From Jiangella alba (GTDB lineage: Bacteria > Actinomycetota > Actinomycetes > Jiangellales > Jiangellaceae): 64,000 nt of DNA. Numbering within the stretch: the stretch's first letter is position 1; each line of letters starts with the position of its first letter. The stretch covers positions 744,001-808,000 of the forward strand of contig NZ_FNUC01000003.1 in the NCBI RefSeq assembly GCF_900106035.1, read 5' to 3'. The notes under the pieces were generated by a model that saw only the letters and a list, made by a program, of their open reading frames with translations, was not told the DNA's origin and made no database searches. The position numbers were made by a program, and so were the translations under genes. This document shows, piece after piece, positions 17,384-26,238 of this stretch.

Positions 17384-17399
17384 GTTACTCCTCGGTAAC
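17384..17399. promoter_or_regulatory. Inverted repeat upstream of etfB
   Basis: GTTAC-N6-GTAAC (17384-17388 and 17395-17399) lies about 105 bp before the etfB start, in the divergent region with the glycosyltransferase gene. It has the size of a TetR- or GntR-type operator, as might be expected for a fatty-acid-responsive regulator, but I cannot name the factor. Confidence 0.4.
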
Positions 17400-17504
17400 A
17401 TCGGGACAGTCGACGGCCCCGCCACCCCGGTGTGGGCTAGCCTCGCGATGGACGCCACACTTGCAGCTCTCCACCTGCCCGGCCTAGGAGGTCGCAACCC
17501 GGCC

Positions 17505-18290
17505 ATGAAGATCGTCACCCTGGTCAAGCACGTTCCGGACGCCACCGCGGACCGGACTTTCACCGCCGCCGACAACACCACCGACCGTGTGGGTGTGGAC
17601 GGCTTGTTGTCCGAGTTGGACGAGTATGCCGTCGAGGAGGCACTGAAGATCGCCGAGGCCGGCGAGGGGGTCGAGGTCGTGGCGCTGACGATGGGCCCCG
17701 AGGGCGCTGACGCGGCGTTGAAGAAGGCGCTGCAGATGGGTGCGGACTCCGGTGTGCACGTGGTCGACGACTCCCTGCACGGGTCCGACGCGCCGGCCAC
17801 CGCGCGGGTGCTGGCGGCCGCGGTCGCGAAGGTCGGTGACGTCGATCTGGTGCTGACCGGCATGGCGTCGACCGACGGCGGCATGAGCGTGGTCCCGGCG
17901 ATGCTGGCCGAGCACCTCGGGCTGGCGCACGTGGGGTTCGTCGGTGAGCTGGCGGTGTCGGAGGCGTCGGTGACGGCGCGCCGCGACGGCGACGTCGCGT
18001 CGGAGACCATCGAGGCCGCGCTGCCGGCGGTGGTGGCGGTGACCGACCAGATCAACGAGCCGCGGTACCCGTCGTTCAAGGGGATCATGGCGGCGAAGAA
18101 GAAGCCGCTAGTGACGTGGACGCTGGGCGACCTCGGCATCGACGCGGCGGGTGTGGGGCTGGGTGCCGCGGCGTCGGTCGTGCGTGAGGTGGTGAAGCGG
18201 CCCGAGCGGACGCAGGGTCAGGTCGTGACCGACGACGGCGACGGCGGCGCGAAGCTGGCCGAGTTCCTGGCCGCGCAGAAGTTCATCTGA
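17505..18290 (+). CDS. etfB: Electron transfer flavoprotein subunit beta
   Basis: A 261-residue EtfB/FixA. It forms the ETF heterodimer with EtfA and binds AMP, relaying electrons from acyl-CoA dehydrogenases to the quinone pool. 'MKIVTLVKHVPD', 'NEYDEYAVEEAL'-like text (SELDEYAVEEALKI), 'LTGMASTDGGMSVVPAMLAEHLG' and the signature 'EPRYPSFKGIMAAKKKPL' are all present. A strong ribosome-binding site (taggagg, 17485-17491) precedes the ATG. etfA follows 14 bp downstream. Confidence 0.97.
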   Translation: MKIVTLVKHVPDATADRTFTAADNTTDRVGVDGLLSELDEYAVEEALKIAEAGEGVEVVALTMGPEGADAALKKALQMGADSGVHVVDDSLHGSDAPATARVLAAAVAKVGDVDLVLTGMASTDGGMSVVPAMLAEHLGLAHVGFVGELAVSEASVTARRDGDVASETIEAALPAVVAVTDQINEPRYPSFKGIMAAKKKPLVTWTLGDLGIDAAGVGLGAAASVVREVVKRPERTQGQVVTDDGDGGAKLAEFLAAQKFI

Positions 18291-18304
18291 GCAGGGAGAC
18301 GACG

Positions 18305-19252
18305 ATGGCTGAGATTCTGGTCCTGGTCGACCACGTCGACGGCGCGGTGCGCAAGACCACGCTGGAGCTGCTGACGCTCGCGCGCCGCGCGGGCGAGCCG
18401 GCGGCCGTCTTCCTGGGGTCGGGGTTCGACGCGGCCCGTGACACGCTGGGGGAGTACGGCGCGGCGAAGGTGTACGTCGTCGAGGCGCCCGAGTTCGAGC
18501 AGTACCTGGTGGTGCCGAAGGCCGAGGCGCTGGCGCAGATCGCCCAGACGTCGGGTGCGGCTGGGGTGCTGCTGACGTCGTCGCCGGAGGGCAAGGAGAT
18601 CGCGGCCCGGCTGGCGGTGAAGCTGGGGTCCGGCGTCATCACCGACGCGACCGATGTCGCGGCCGACCTCACGACGACGCAGTCGGTGTTCGCCGGCGGC
18701 TACACCGTCACCGCCCAGGTGACGACGGGTGCGCCCGTCATCACGGTGAAGCCGAACGCCATCACCCCCGAGCCCGCCCCGGCCACGCCGGCGGAGGAGA
18801 AGGTCGCGGTGGCGTTCAGCGAGGCGGCCACGAAGGCGCGCATCGTCGAGCGCAAGCCGCGCGCGGCTACCGGCCGCCCGGAGCTGACCGAAGCCAGCAT
18901 CGTGGTGTCGGGCGGGCGCGGCACCGGCGGTGACTTCGCCCCCGTCGAGGCGCTGGCCGACGCGCTGGGCGCGGCCGTGGGCGCGTCACGGGCCGCGGTC
19001 GACTCCGGCTGGTACCCGCACGCCTACCAGGTCGGGCAGACCGGCAAGACGGTGTCGCCGCAGCTCTACCTCGCGGCCGGCATCTCCGGCGCCATCCAGC
19101 ACCGGGCCGGCATGCAGACCTCGAAGACCATCGTCGTGGTCAACAAGGACCCCGAGGCGCCGATCTTCGCCATGGCCGACTTCGGCGTCGTCGGCGACCT
19201 CCACACCGTCCTGCCCCAGGCCACCGAGGAGATCCGCAAGCGTCAGGGCTGA
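18305..19252 (+). CDS. etfA: Electron transfer flavoprotein subunit alpha
   Basis: A 315-residue EtfA/FixB carrying the FAD. The C-terminal FAD-binding domain is intact: '[11 protein letters not shown]', '[39 protein letters not shown]', and the signature '[29 protein letters not shown]'. The N-terminal alpha/beta domain pairs with EtfB. A ggagacgacg stretch supports the start. It is the second gene of an etfBA pair and is followed after 18 bp by iscS, so the four genes etfB-etfA-iscS-mnmA may be one transcript, as in M. tuberculosis Rv3029c-Rv3024c. Confidence 0.97.
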   Translation: MAEILVLVDHVDGAVRKTTLELLTLARRAGEPAAVFLGSGFDAARDTLGEYGAAKVYVVEAPEFEQYLVVPKAEALAQIAQTSGAAGVLLTSSPEGKEIAARLAVKLGSGVITDATDVAADLTTTQSVFAGGYTVTAQVTTGAPVITVKPNAITPEPAPATPAEEKVAVAFSEAATKARIVERKPRAATGRPELTEASIVVSGGRGTGGDFAPVEALADALGAAVGASRAAVDSGWYPHAYQVGQTGKTVSPQLYLAAGISGAIQHRAGMQTSKTIVVVNKDPEAPIFAMADFGVVGDLHTVLPQATEEIRKRQG

Positions 19253-19270
19253 CGACGTAAACTGGTGGCG

Positions 19271-20476
19271 ATGTCCGAGCGCCGCGTCTATCTCGACCAC
19301 GCGGCGACGACCCCCGTCCTCCCCGAAGTGATCGACGTCGTCGCCGCGGCCATGGCGACCCTCGGCAACCCCTCGTCGCTGCACGCCTCCGGCCGGCACG
19401 CCCGCAAGCTGGTCGAGGAGGCGCGCGAGTCCGTCGCCGCCGGCCTCGGTGCGCGGCCCAGTGAGGTGGTGTTCACCTCGGGCGGCACCGAGGCCGACAA
19501 CCTCGCCGTCAAGGGCCTCTACTGGGCCCGCCGCGCCGCCGACCCGCGCCGCGTGCGCATCCTCGCCTCGGCCGTCGAGCACCACGCCGTCCTCGACACC
19601 GTCGACTGGCTGGCCGCCGAGCAGGGCGCGAAGGTCGAGTGGCTGCCGGTCGACGCCACCGGGCGGCTCGACGTCGACGCGCTGCGCCGAGTCGTCGAGG
19701 CCGACCCCGAGTCGGTCGCGCTGATCACCGTCATGTGGGCCAACAACGAGGTCGGCACGGTGCAGCCCGTCGGCGAGGTGGTCGCGGTCGCGCATGAGCA
19801 CGGCATCGCCGTCCACTCCGACGCCGTGCAGGCGGTCGGCGCGCTGCCCGTCCACTTCGGCGACTCCGGGCTGGACGCCATGACGGTGTCCGGGCACAAG
19901 GCCGGCGCCCCGGTCGGCGTCGGCGCGCTGCTGCTGCGCCGCGAGGCCGACGTCGTGCCCGTCCTGCACGGCGGCGGGCAGGAGCGCGACGTCCGCTCCG
20001 GCACGCTCGACGCCCCCGCCGTCACCGGGCTGGCCGCGGCGCTGCGCTCGACGTTGGCCGATGTCCCGGCCCGTTCGGCCGCCCTGACGGTGCTGCGCGA
20101 GCGGCTGGTCGCGGGCGTGCGGGCGGCGGTGCCCGATGCGGTGCTCAACGGCTCGCCCGGCGGGTTGCCGGGCATCGCGCACTTCTCCTTCCCCGGCTGC
20201 GAGGGCGACGCGCTGCTGCTCCTGCTCGACGCCGCCGGCATCGACTGCTCCACCGGCAGCGCCTGCACGGCCGGCGTGCCCGAGCCGTCGCACGTCCTGC
20301 TGGCCATGGGCGCGCCGCACGAGCAGGCCCGCGGGTCGCTGCGGTTCTCGCTGGGCCACACGTCCACGGCTCACGACGTCGACGCGCTGGTCGCGGCCAT
20401 CGGGCCGGCCGTCGAGCGGGCCCGCGCCGCCGGCATCGTCAACGTCGCCACCAGTCGTTCAACCGGGGGGAACTGA
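19271..20476 (+). CDS. iscS: Cysteine desulfurase (IscS/NifS family)
   Basis: A 401-residue PLP enzyme that removes sulfur from cysteine as an enzyme persulfide, for tRNA thiolation and Fe-S assembly. It starts with '[11 protein letters not shown]'. Lys210 in SGHKAGAP is the Schiff-base lysine, and Cys332 in STGSACTAG is the catalytic persulfide cysteine. '[16 protein letters not shown]' closes the fold. A GTG two codons upstream (19265) is an alternative start. mnmA begins 2 bp after the stop, and IscS is the direct sulfur donor for MnmA, so the order is functionally meaningful. Confidence 0.96.
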   Translation: MSERRVYLDHAATTPVLPEVIDVVAAAMATLGNPSSLHASGRHARKLVEEARESVAAGLGARPSEVVFTSGGTEADNLAVKGLYWARRAADPRRVRILASAVEHHAVLDTVDWLAAEQGAKVEWLPVDATGRLDVDALRRVVEADPESVALITVMWANNEVGTVQPVGEVVAVAHEHGIAVHSDAVQAVGALPVHFGDSGLDAMTVSGHKAGAPVGVGALLLRREADVVPVLHGGGQERDVRSGTLDAPAVTGLAAALRSTLADVPARSAALTVLRERLVAGVRAAVPDAVLNGSPGGLPGIAHFSFPGCEGDALLLLLDAAGIDCSTGSACTAGVPEPSHVLLAMGAPHEQARGSLRFSLGHTSTAHDVDALVAAIGPAVERARAAGIVNVATSRSTGGN

Positions 20477-20478
20477 CC

Positions 20479-21570
20479 ATGCGCGTCCTCGCCGCGATGT
20501 CCGGCGGAGTCGACTCGGCGGTCGCCGCGGCGCGGCTGGTCGAGGCCGGCCACGACGTCACCGGCGTGCACCTCGCGCTGTCGTCGAACCCGCAGTCGTT
20601 CCGCACCGGCGCCCGCGGCTGCTGCACCATCGAGGACTCCCGCGACGCCCGCCGCGCCGCCGACGTCCTGGGCATCCCGTTCTACGTCTGGGACCTCGCC
20701 GAGCGGTTCCGCGCCGACGTCGTCGACGACTTCGTCGCCGAGTACGCCGCCGGCCGCACGCCCAACCCGTGCCTGCGCTGCAACGAGAAGATCAAGTTCG
20801 CCGCCGTGCTCGACCGCGCGCTCGCGCTCGGGTTCGACGCCGTCGGCACCGGGCATTACGCGCGGGTCGTCGCCGGCCCGGCGGGTCCCGAGCTGCACCG
20901 CGCCGCCGACCCCGAGAAGGACCAGTCCTACGTACTCGGCGTGCTGACAGCCGCCCAGCTGTCGCATGCCCTGTTCCCGCTCGGCGACACCGTCAAGGCC
21001 GAGGTCCGCGACGAAGCCGAGCGGCGCGGCCTGGCCGTCGCCCGCAAGCCCGACAGCCACGACATCTGCTTCATCGCCGACGGCGACACCGCCGGCTTCC
21101 TGCGCGAGCGCCTCGGCTCCGAGCCGGGCGAGGTGGTCGACGCCGACGGCGCCGTCGTCGGCACGCACGAGGGGACCTACGGGTTCACCATCGGGCAGCG
21201 CAAGGGGCTGCGCATCGGCACGCCGGCCGCCGACGGCAAGCCGCGCTACGTCCTCGACATCTCCCCGGTCGACCGCCGGGTCACCGTCGGCCCGCGCGAG
21301 GCGCTCGCCGTCGACGCGCTCACCGGGGTGGCGCCGCGCTGGTGCGGCGCGCCGCCGCCCGCGTCGTCGCCGCTGTCGTGCCTGGCCCAGTTCCGGGCAC
21401 ACGGCACCCCGGTCCCGGCGGCCGCGACGGTGCTGCCGTCCGGCGTCGAGGTGACGTTCGAGACCGCCCAGGAGGGCGTCGCGCCCGGTCAGGCGATCGT
21501 GCTCTACGACGGCACCCGGGTCGTCGGGTCGGCCACCATCGACCGCACCCGCTCGGCCGTCAGCGCGTGA
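20479..21570 (+). CDS. mnmA: tRNA-specific 2-thiouridylase MnmA (TrmU)
   Basis: A 363-residue enzyme that thiolates U34 of Lys, Glu and Gln tRNAs, using ATP and sulfur relayed from IscS. The PP-loop [11 protein letters not shown] (residues 8-18) binds ATP. '[14 protein letters not shown]' holds the first catalytic Cys and '[14 protein letters not shown]' the second. The central '[10 protein letters not shown]' and C-terminal barrel domain are complete. A gggggg stretch serves as ribosome-binding site. The 3' end overlaps the convergent hydrolase gene by 11 bp. Confidence 0.97.
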   Translation: MRVLAAMSGGVDSAVAAARLVEAGHDVTGVHLALSSNPQSFRTGARGCCTIEDSRDARRAADVLGIPFYVWDLAERFRADVVDDFVAEYAAGRTPNPCLRCNEKIKFAAVLDRALALGFDAVGTGHYARVVAGPAGPELHRAADPEKDQSYVLGVLTAAQLSHALFPLGDTVKAEVRDEAERRGLAVARKPDSHDICFIADGDTAGFLRERLGSEPGEVVDADGAVVGTHEGTYGFTIGQRKGLRIGTPAADGKPRYVLDISPVDRRVTVGPREALAVDALTGVAPRWCGAPPPASSPLSCLAQFRAHGTPVPAAATVLPSGVEVTFETAQEGVAPGQAIVLYDGTRVVGSATIDRTRSAVSA

Positions 21571-22441
21571 CGTAGTCGACGACCAGCCCGATGACGCCGG
21601 GGTCGCGCAGGATGCGCTGGTGCCCGAGGCCGTCGGTGCTGACCAGCTCCGCCTCCGGCCACGCGGCCGCGAGCGCGGCGCCGTCGTCGTACGGGACCTC
21701 CTTGTCCTTGCGATCGTGCACGACGAGCGTGGGCGGGACCTCCGCGCGCCGGGCCAGCCCGGTGACGTCGAAGTCGGCCAGCGGGCGACCGGCCTTGCGT
21801 TCCAGCAGCGTCAGCATGCGGCCGCGGGTGCGCTCGCCGAAGCCCATCGTCCGCTGGAACAGCGCGAGCCCGTCGCTGAGCGTGGTGCTCGGCGCGATCA
21901 GCACCAGCCGCGCCGCCGGCAGCCCGTCCAGCACCGCCACCGCCGTGGCGGCACTGCCGAGGGAGTGCGCGACGACGGCGGACGGCTTGCCGTGCTTGCC
22001 CGCGGCCGCCGCCAGCGCCTCGGAGAACTCGACGCCGGTGGCCCGGCCGCGGCCCAGCTGCCCCGGCCCGGACTCGCCGTGGCTGGGCGCGTCGACCGCC
22101 ACCACCCGCCGCCCGGCGTCGACCAGCGGCTGCACGAACGCGCCGAGCTGGCCGCGCCAGCCGCCCCAGCCGTGCATGAGGTAGACCGGCGGGCCGAACC
22201 CCCAGCTCTCCACCGCGACCGTGCGGCCGTCGGGGAGGGTCAGCGTGCTGCGCTCGCCCGGCCGCGGCCGCTCGTCGCGGCGGCGGCCGCCGGTGTTGGG
22301 CAGCGTGCACCACAGCCCGGCGGCCCAGCGGGCGCCGGCCGACGGCGCGACGCGGTCGAGCGTGCGGAACGCGACCCGGAGCGCGCGGAGCTTCGCACCA
22401 GCACGAACGATCGTGCGATTCTGCGGCGAGACGGTGGTCAT
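21560..22441 (-). CDS. Alpha/beta hydrolase
   Basis: A 293-residue alpha/beta-hydrolase. After about 80 less conserved residues come the oxyanion segment '[15 protein letters not shown]', a catalytic-acid strand '[12 protein letters not shown]', and the nucleophile elbow as 'AHSLGSAA' (GxSxG form H-S-L-G-S). '[18 protein letters not shown]' carries the Asp and 'DGLGHQRIL' the His. Substrate unknown. It is 23 bp downstream of a TetR regulator on the same strand and carries a copy of the regulator's probable operator 26-41 bp inside its own coding sequence. Confidence 0.9.
   Translation of the reverse strand: MTTVSPQNRTIVRAGAKLRALRVAFRTLDRVAPSAGARWAAGLWCTLPNTGGRRRDERPRPGERSTLTLPDGRTVAVESWGFGPPVYLMHGWGGWRGQLGAFVQPLVDAGRRVVAVDAPSHGESGPGQLGRGRATGVEFSEALAAAAGKHGKPSAVVAHSLGSAATAVAVLDGLPAARLVLIAPSTTLSDGLALFQRTMGFGERTRGRMLTLLERKAGRPLADFDVTGLARRAEVPPTLVVHDRKDKEVPYDDGAALAAAWPEAELVSTDGLGHQRILRDPGVIGLVVDYVTR
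22401..22416. promoter_or_regulatory. TetR operator copy inside the hydrolase gene
   Basis: GCACGAACGATCGTGC, a perfect 6-bp inverted repeat with a 4-bp centre. It matches 14 of 16 positions with the site upstream of the tetR gene (GCACGACCGTTCGTGC). It lies in codons 9-14 of the hydrolase gene, 25 bp past its start. Confidence 0.65.
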
Positions 22442-22464
22442 GGACGGGTCCCTTCGCGGTTCTT

Positions 22465-23076
22465 CTAGGTGGTGGCCGGGGCGGGCCCGGCGACGCGGGC
22501 GGCGTCGAGCAGCCGCTCGAACGCGTACCGTGCCCGTGCCTCCGACCGCTCGTCCTCGAGCAGCCGGTGGGCGTGGTAGAAGCCGAGCATGATGCCGTCG
22601 AGGTCGGCGGCGAACTGCAGCGGGTCGGCGTCGTCGCGGAAGTGGCCCTCGGCGATGCCCGACGCGAACATGCGGGCGCAGGAGTCGTAGAGGTCGAGGT
22701 GGTCGCGGACCAACTGATCGCGGACCGGGCCGTCCTGCTCGTCCAGCTCGGCGGAGGCCTTGACGAACAGGCAGCCGCCGGGCATGCGGGTGCGGCCGCA
22801 CTCGACCCAGCGCTCGAACAGCTCACGCACCCGCGGCTCGCCGCGCGGCGCCAGCAGCGCCGGCCGGATGACGGTGTCGATGAACTCGGTGCGGGCCTCG
22901 CGCAGCACCTCCAGCTGCAGCAGCTCCTTGGACCGGAAGTGCGCGAACAACCCGCTCTTGGACATGCCGGTGGCGGCGGCGAGGTGGCCGATGGTGAGCC
23001 CGCCCAGGCCGACCCGATAGGCCGTCTCGACTCCCTTGCGGAGGATGACCTGCCGGGTCTCGGCGCCCTTTGTCAC
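22465..23076 (-). CDS. TetR/AcrR-family transcriptional regulator
   Basis: A 203-residue regulator. The N-terminal helix-turn-helix spans about residues 10-55 ('QVILRKGVETAYRVGLGGLTIGHLAAATGMSKSGLFAHFRSKELL'). The C-terminal ligand domain includes 'MPGGCLFVKASAELDEQDGPVRDQL', typical of TetR_C_33/YcdC-like members. It is the first gene of a probable two-gene unit with the hydrolase. A perfect inverted repeat lies 12 bp upstream of its start, indicating autorepression. The ligand is unknown; the hydrolase may act on it or on a related ester. Confidence 0.93.
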   Translation of the reverse strand: MTKGAETRQVILRKGVETAYRVGLGGLTIGHLAAATGMSKSGLFAHFRSKELLQLEVLREARTEFIDTVIRPALLAPRGEPRVRELFERWVECGRTRMPGGCLFVKASAELDEQDGPVRDQLVRDHLDLYDSCARMFASGIAEGHFRDDADPLQFAADLDGIMLGFYHAHRLLEDERSEARARYAFERLLDAARVAGPAPATT

Positions 23077-23088
23077 GCCATCAAAATA

Positions 23089-23104
23089 GCACGACCGTTC
23101 GTGC
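23089..23104. promoter_or_regulatory. TetR operator upstream of tetR
   Basis: GCACGACCGTTCGTGC, a perfect 6-bp inverted repeat with a 4-bp centre, 12 bp before the regulator start codon. It is shared with 22401-22416 (consensus GCACGAnCGnTCGTGC). Confidence 0.75.
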
Positions 23105-23122
23105 GGCGCGAGGGGGTGTGGC

Positions 23123-23842
23123 CTACGAGACGGACACGCCGATCGCCGAGCCGACGACGTACGTCACCGCCATGGTCAGCAGCCCCACGATCACCGCCCG
23201 CGACGCCGCCCGCCAGCGCCGTCCGCCGCCCAGCCGCGCGCCCACGTACCCGGTGAGGGCCAGCGCGATCACCACCGTCACCATCGTGACCGGCACCCGC
23301 GCGCCGGCCGGCGGCAGCACGATCGCCAGCAGTGGCAGCGTCGCACCCAGCGCGAACGCCACGAACGACGACAGCGCCGCCGTCCACGGGTTGGTCTGCT
23401 CGTCGGCGTCGATGCCGAGCTCGACCTCGGCGTGCGCCGCCAGCGCGTCCTCGGCCGTCAGCTCGCGCGCGACCTGCTCGGCCAGCGGGCGCGACAGGCC
23501 CTTGCGCTCGTAGATCAGGGTGAGCTCGGCCAGCTCCTCGTCGGCGAGGTGCTCCAGCTCCCACCGTTCCCGCGCGAGCGCCGCCCGCTCGGTGTCGCGC
23601 TGGGCGCTGACGGAGGTGTACTCGCCGCCGGCCATCGAGAACGCGCCCGCGACCAGGCCGGCCACACCGGTCAGCAGCAGCCAGTCGCGGGCGGTGGTGG
23701 CGCCGGCGACGCCGACCACGATGCCGGCGGTGGAGATGATGCCGTCGTTGGCGCCGAGGATGCCCGCGCGCAGCCAGTTCAGCCGCCCCGCCAGCTTGCC
23801 GTGATAGTGCTGCTCGCCCTCGTGCGGCGTCACCTCGGCCAT
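23123..23842 (-). CDS. VIT1/CCC1 family transporter
   Basis: A 239-residue membrane protein of the VIT1/CCC1 family, which moves Fe2+ or Mn2+ in exchange for protons. Signature text: 'HYHGKLAGRLNWLRAGILGANDGIISTAGIVVGVAGA' and 'GLVAGAFSMAGGEYTSVSAQRDTERA'. A charged cytoplasmic helical region rich in Glu (about residues 85-150) acts as the metal-binding domain in relatives. Three C-terminal hydrophobic helices follow. It is on the same strand as tetR (46 bp apart) but is probably separate. Substrate ion not determined. Confidence 0.94.
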   Translation of the reverse strand: MAEVTPHEGEQHYHGKLAGRLNWLRAGILGANDGIISTAGIVVGVAGATTARDWLLLTGVAGLVAGAFSMAGGEYTSVSAQRDTERAALARERWELEHLADEELAELTLIYERKGLSRPLAEQVARELTAEDALAAHAEVELGIDADEQTNPWTAALSSFVAFALGATLPLLAIVLPPAGARVPVTMVTVVIALALTGYVGARLGGGRRWRAASRAVIVGLLTMAVTYVVGSAIGVSVS

Positions 23843-23956
23843 GCCGACAGCGTAGCGACGCGCGGCCCGTCATACAGCGTCGATAGGCACTGGCGCGGGG
23901 CCCGGCGGACCTGTCAAAATTTCCCGTCGACGGGGAGGGAACCATCGTGGTGGTCT

Positions 23957-24775
23957 GTGGATGGGCGGGGACGTTTGTGCGCTGAGCACCGAGCTGACCA
24001 CGTCTGGGGGGCGATTCTCGAACGCGCGCGGGCCGAGGGCGCCGACCTGTCGCTGCGGCACGTGCTGGAGGCCTGCGCCGTCGCTCTCGGCGCGGCCGGG
24101 TGCGGGCTGTCGGTGGTCGGCGCGTCCGGCGCCCGCGAGCCGGTGCTGTCCGTCGGCGCGCTCTGCGAGGAGCTCGAGGAGCTGCAGTTCACCCTCGGTC
24201 AGGGCCCCGGCGTCGACGCGTCCGGCGACGGCGTGGTGCTGGCGCCCGACCTCGCCGCCGGATTCGCCACGCGGCGCTGGCCGGTGTTCGCGCCGGCCGC
24301 GGTGCAGCGGGGCGTGCGAGGACTGTTCGCGTTCCCCGTGGCGGCCGGTGCGGCCCGGGTCGGCGTGCTGGACGTGTACCGGCGCGACGCCGGCGACCTG
24401 GGCGACGCGCGGCTGTCGACGGCGCTGGCCTACGCCGACGCGGTGCTCGTCGTGGTGCTCGACGAGCGCGGATCGGTCGGGACCGGTCCGGACCAATTTC
24501 GAGGTGGCATGCTGCCGGAACGCCGCGCCGAGGTGCACCAGGCCGCGGGCATGGTGAGTGTGCAGCTCAGCGTCGAAGTGAGCGAGGCGCTGGTGCGGTT
24601 GCGGGCCTACGCCTACGTCCACGAACGCCGGCTGGCCGAGGTGGCCGCCGACGTCGTGGCGCGACGATTGAGATTCACCCCGGACCGGCGCGGCATGAAC
24701 GACACGGCTGCGGGGAACGGGATGATGGACGCGCCTCCGCACCCCGACCCCGACCACCCGGAGGGCGGCGCATGA
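23957..24775 (+). CDS. GAF and ANTAR domain-containing regulator (1)
   Basis: A 272-residue protein. A GAF-like sensory domain occupies about residues 25-165 ('LEACAVALGAAGCGLSVVGASG...QFTLGQGPGVDASGDGVVLAPDLA..WPVFAPAAVQRGVRGLFAFPVA'). The ANTAR RNA-binding domain is at about 185-245 ('VHQAAGMVSVQLSVEVSEALVRLRAYAYVHERRLAEVAADVVARRL'). ANTAR proteins bind tandem hairpins in mRNA leaders and prevent termination. The GTG start is the only in-frame start at a sensible distance after a ggggaggga stretch, but the 16-bp spacing is long, so the start is uncertain. The stop overlaps the next GAF-ANTAR gene (ATGA). Confidence 0.85.
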   Translation: MDGRGRLCAEHRADHVWGAILERARAEGADLSLRHVLEACAVALGAAGCGLSVVGASGAREPVLSVGALCEELEELQFTLGQGPGVDASGDGVVLAPDLAAGFATRRWPVFAPAAVQRGVRGLFAFPVAAGAARVGVLDVYRRDAGDLGDARLSTALAYADAVLVVVLDERGSVGTGPDQFRGGMLPERRAEVHQAAGMVSVQLSVEVSEALVRLRAYAYVHERRLAEVAADVVARRLRFTPDRRGMNDTAAGNGMMDAPPHPDPDHPEGGA

Positions 24776-25488
24776 GTACCACCGACCGGCGAGTCCGCGA
24801 GACCTTCGTCGAACTGGCCGACACGCTCGTGGACGACTACGACGTGCTCGGCTTCCTCGACGTGCTCGCACACCGGGTGGTCGAACTGCTCGACGTCGAC
24901 GCCTGCGGCGTCGTCCTGGCCGACCACCACGGCACCCTCAGCCTCGTCGCGGCCTCCACGGAGGAGACCCGGCTGCTGGAGCTGTCGCAACTGCAGAACT
25001 CCGAGGGCCCGTGCTACGACGCCTTCCACGGCGGCCGGCCGGTGTCGATGGAGGACCTGCGCAAGGGCGACGAGCGCTGGCCGCTGTTCGCCCCCGCCGC
25101 CCGCGAGGCCGGGTTCCTCGGCGTCCACGCCCTGCCCATGCGGCTGCGCGAGGTGGTCGTCGGCGCGATGAACCTGTTCGCCGTCAGGCCGAGGAAGCTG
25201 CCGGACGACCTGCTGGCGCTCGGTCAGGCGATGGCCGACGTCGCCACCATCGGGATCCTGCACGAGCGCACCATCCGCCAGCAGGGCGTGGTGGTCGGGC
25301 AGCTCCAGTCCGCCCTCGACAGCCGGATCCTCGTCGAGCAGGCCAAGGGCGTGCTGGCCGAGCGGCGCTCCATCTCCGTCGACGAGTCGTTCGCGCTGCT
25401 GCGCGGCCACGCGCGGTCGACCAACAGCAAGCTGCGCGACGTCGCGGCCGCCGTCGTCGCCGGGGGGCTCACCGACCTCCGCGCCTGA
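24772..25488 (+). CDS. GAF and ANTAR domain-containing regulator (2)
   Basis: A 238-residue GAF-ANTAR protein. GAF occupies about residues 20-160 ('VVELLDVDACGVVLADHHGTLSLVAASTEETRLLELSQLQNSEGPCYDAFHGGRPV', 'ALPMRLREVVVGAMNLF'). ANTAR is at about 175-235 ('LQSALDSRILVEQAKGVLAERRSISVDESFALLRGHARSTNSKLRDVAAAVVAG'). It is translationally coupled to the first GAF-ANTAR gene. The two GAF domains are diverged, so they may sense different ligands or form a heterodimer. Targets are not visible nearby. Confidence 0.93.
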   Translation: MSTTDRRVRETFVELADTLVDDYDVLGFLDVLAHRVVELLDVDACGVVLADHHGTLSLVAASTEETRLLELSQLQNSEGPCYDAFHGGRPVSMEDLRKGDERWPLFAPAAREAGFLGVHALPMRLREVVVGAMNLFAVRPRKLPDDLLALGQAMADVATIGILHERTIRQQGVVVGQLQSALDSRILVEQAKGVLAERRSISVDESFALLRGHARSTNSKLRDVAAAVVAGGLTDLRA

Positions 25489-25856
25489 CACCCCGGCGCG
25501 GGAACTGGCCCCCTTGACCACCGCGGGAGTCCGGCGTAGCGTCCGCAGAGATGTGCCGAATGCGGCTCTGACGTGCTCTGTCGTGCCGTGCCGTCGCATC
25601 TGGACGTCGCCCTGGACCTCGGCGGCACACGCCGGAGGGTCGGCACGTCCTCGTGCCTGTCTCTTCGCGCAGCGGTCTTGGCTTCGGCCACGATCGCGGG
25701 GCGGGCCGCCCACGCCGGCCGCTCGCCGTCGGGCACATCCGGCTCCGGCCGGTCGAGGGGGGCGCGCCCGACGGTGAGCGCGCCGGCCGGGCGGGCAGCC
25801 ATCCGCGTGACGGCAGTGCTGGTGATGGCCGGGGGGCCGCGAGAAGCGGGGTGCGC
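25489..25856 (+). other. Intergenic region, nothing identified
   Basis: About 370 bp between the second GAF-ANTAR gene and a small downstream gene. I see no convincing coding region, RNA gene or strong hairpin. Confidence 0.6.
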
Positions 25857-26063
25857 ATGGGTGGTGACGTCGGCGCGGCAGCGGACCGCCTGCTGCGGCG
25901 GATGCACGCGGTAGGCCTGGAGCTCCAGCTCCTCCTCGACGAACTGGACGACGATCCGCTGGCCGGCCCCGTCAGTCGCGCCGTCGTCGAGGTGGACCTG
26001 ACGGTCCGTGAGCTGCAGGGCCGCGCCCTCGCCCGCGCCGCCGACCCCGTCCCGGACGCCTGA
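25857..26063 (+). CDS. Small hypothetical protein, 68 aa
   Basis: A short acidic-helical protein: 'GGDVGAAADRLLRRMHAVGLELQLLLDELDDD' followed by 'AVVEVDLTVRELQGRALARAADP'. The amphipathic Leu spacing and clean GC-rich third codon positions suggest it is real. I do not recognise a named family. Its place after two GAF-ANTAR regulators suggests a small partner protein, but this is inference. The start is the ATG that removes a low-complexity upstream extension. Confidence 0.5.
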   Translation: MGGDVGAAADRLLRRMHAVGLELQLLLDELDDDPLAGPVSRAVVEVDLTVRELQGRALARAADPVPDA

Positions 26064-26238
26064 CCGCGCCGGCTCTTGTGGCCGCGCCCTCGCCCGCGCG
26101 GCCGACGTTGTCGGTGCCCGCCCCTAGGGTGGGCCCCACCCGGGCCGGGAGGGCCATCGGCCCGGTCCCTCGGCGGCGCTTCCACCACCGCGGCGCCGCA
26201 GCCGGCCGCGGCGGACTATCGCCTAGGGTTCTGTGTTC

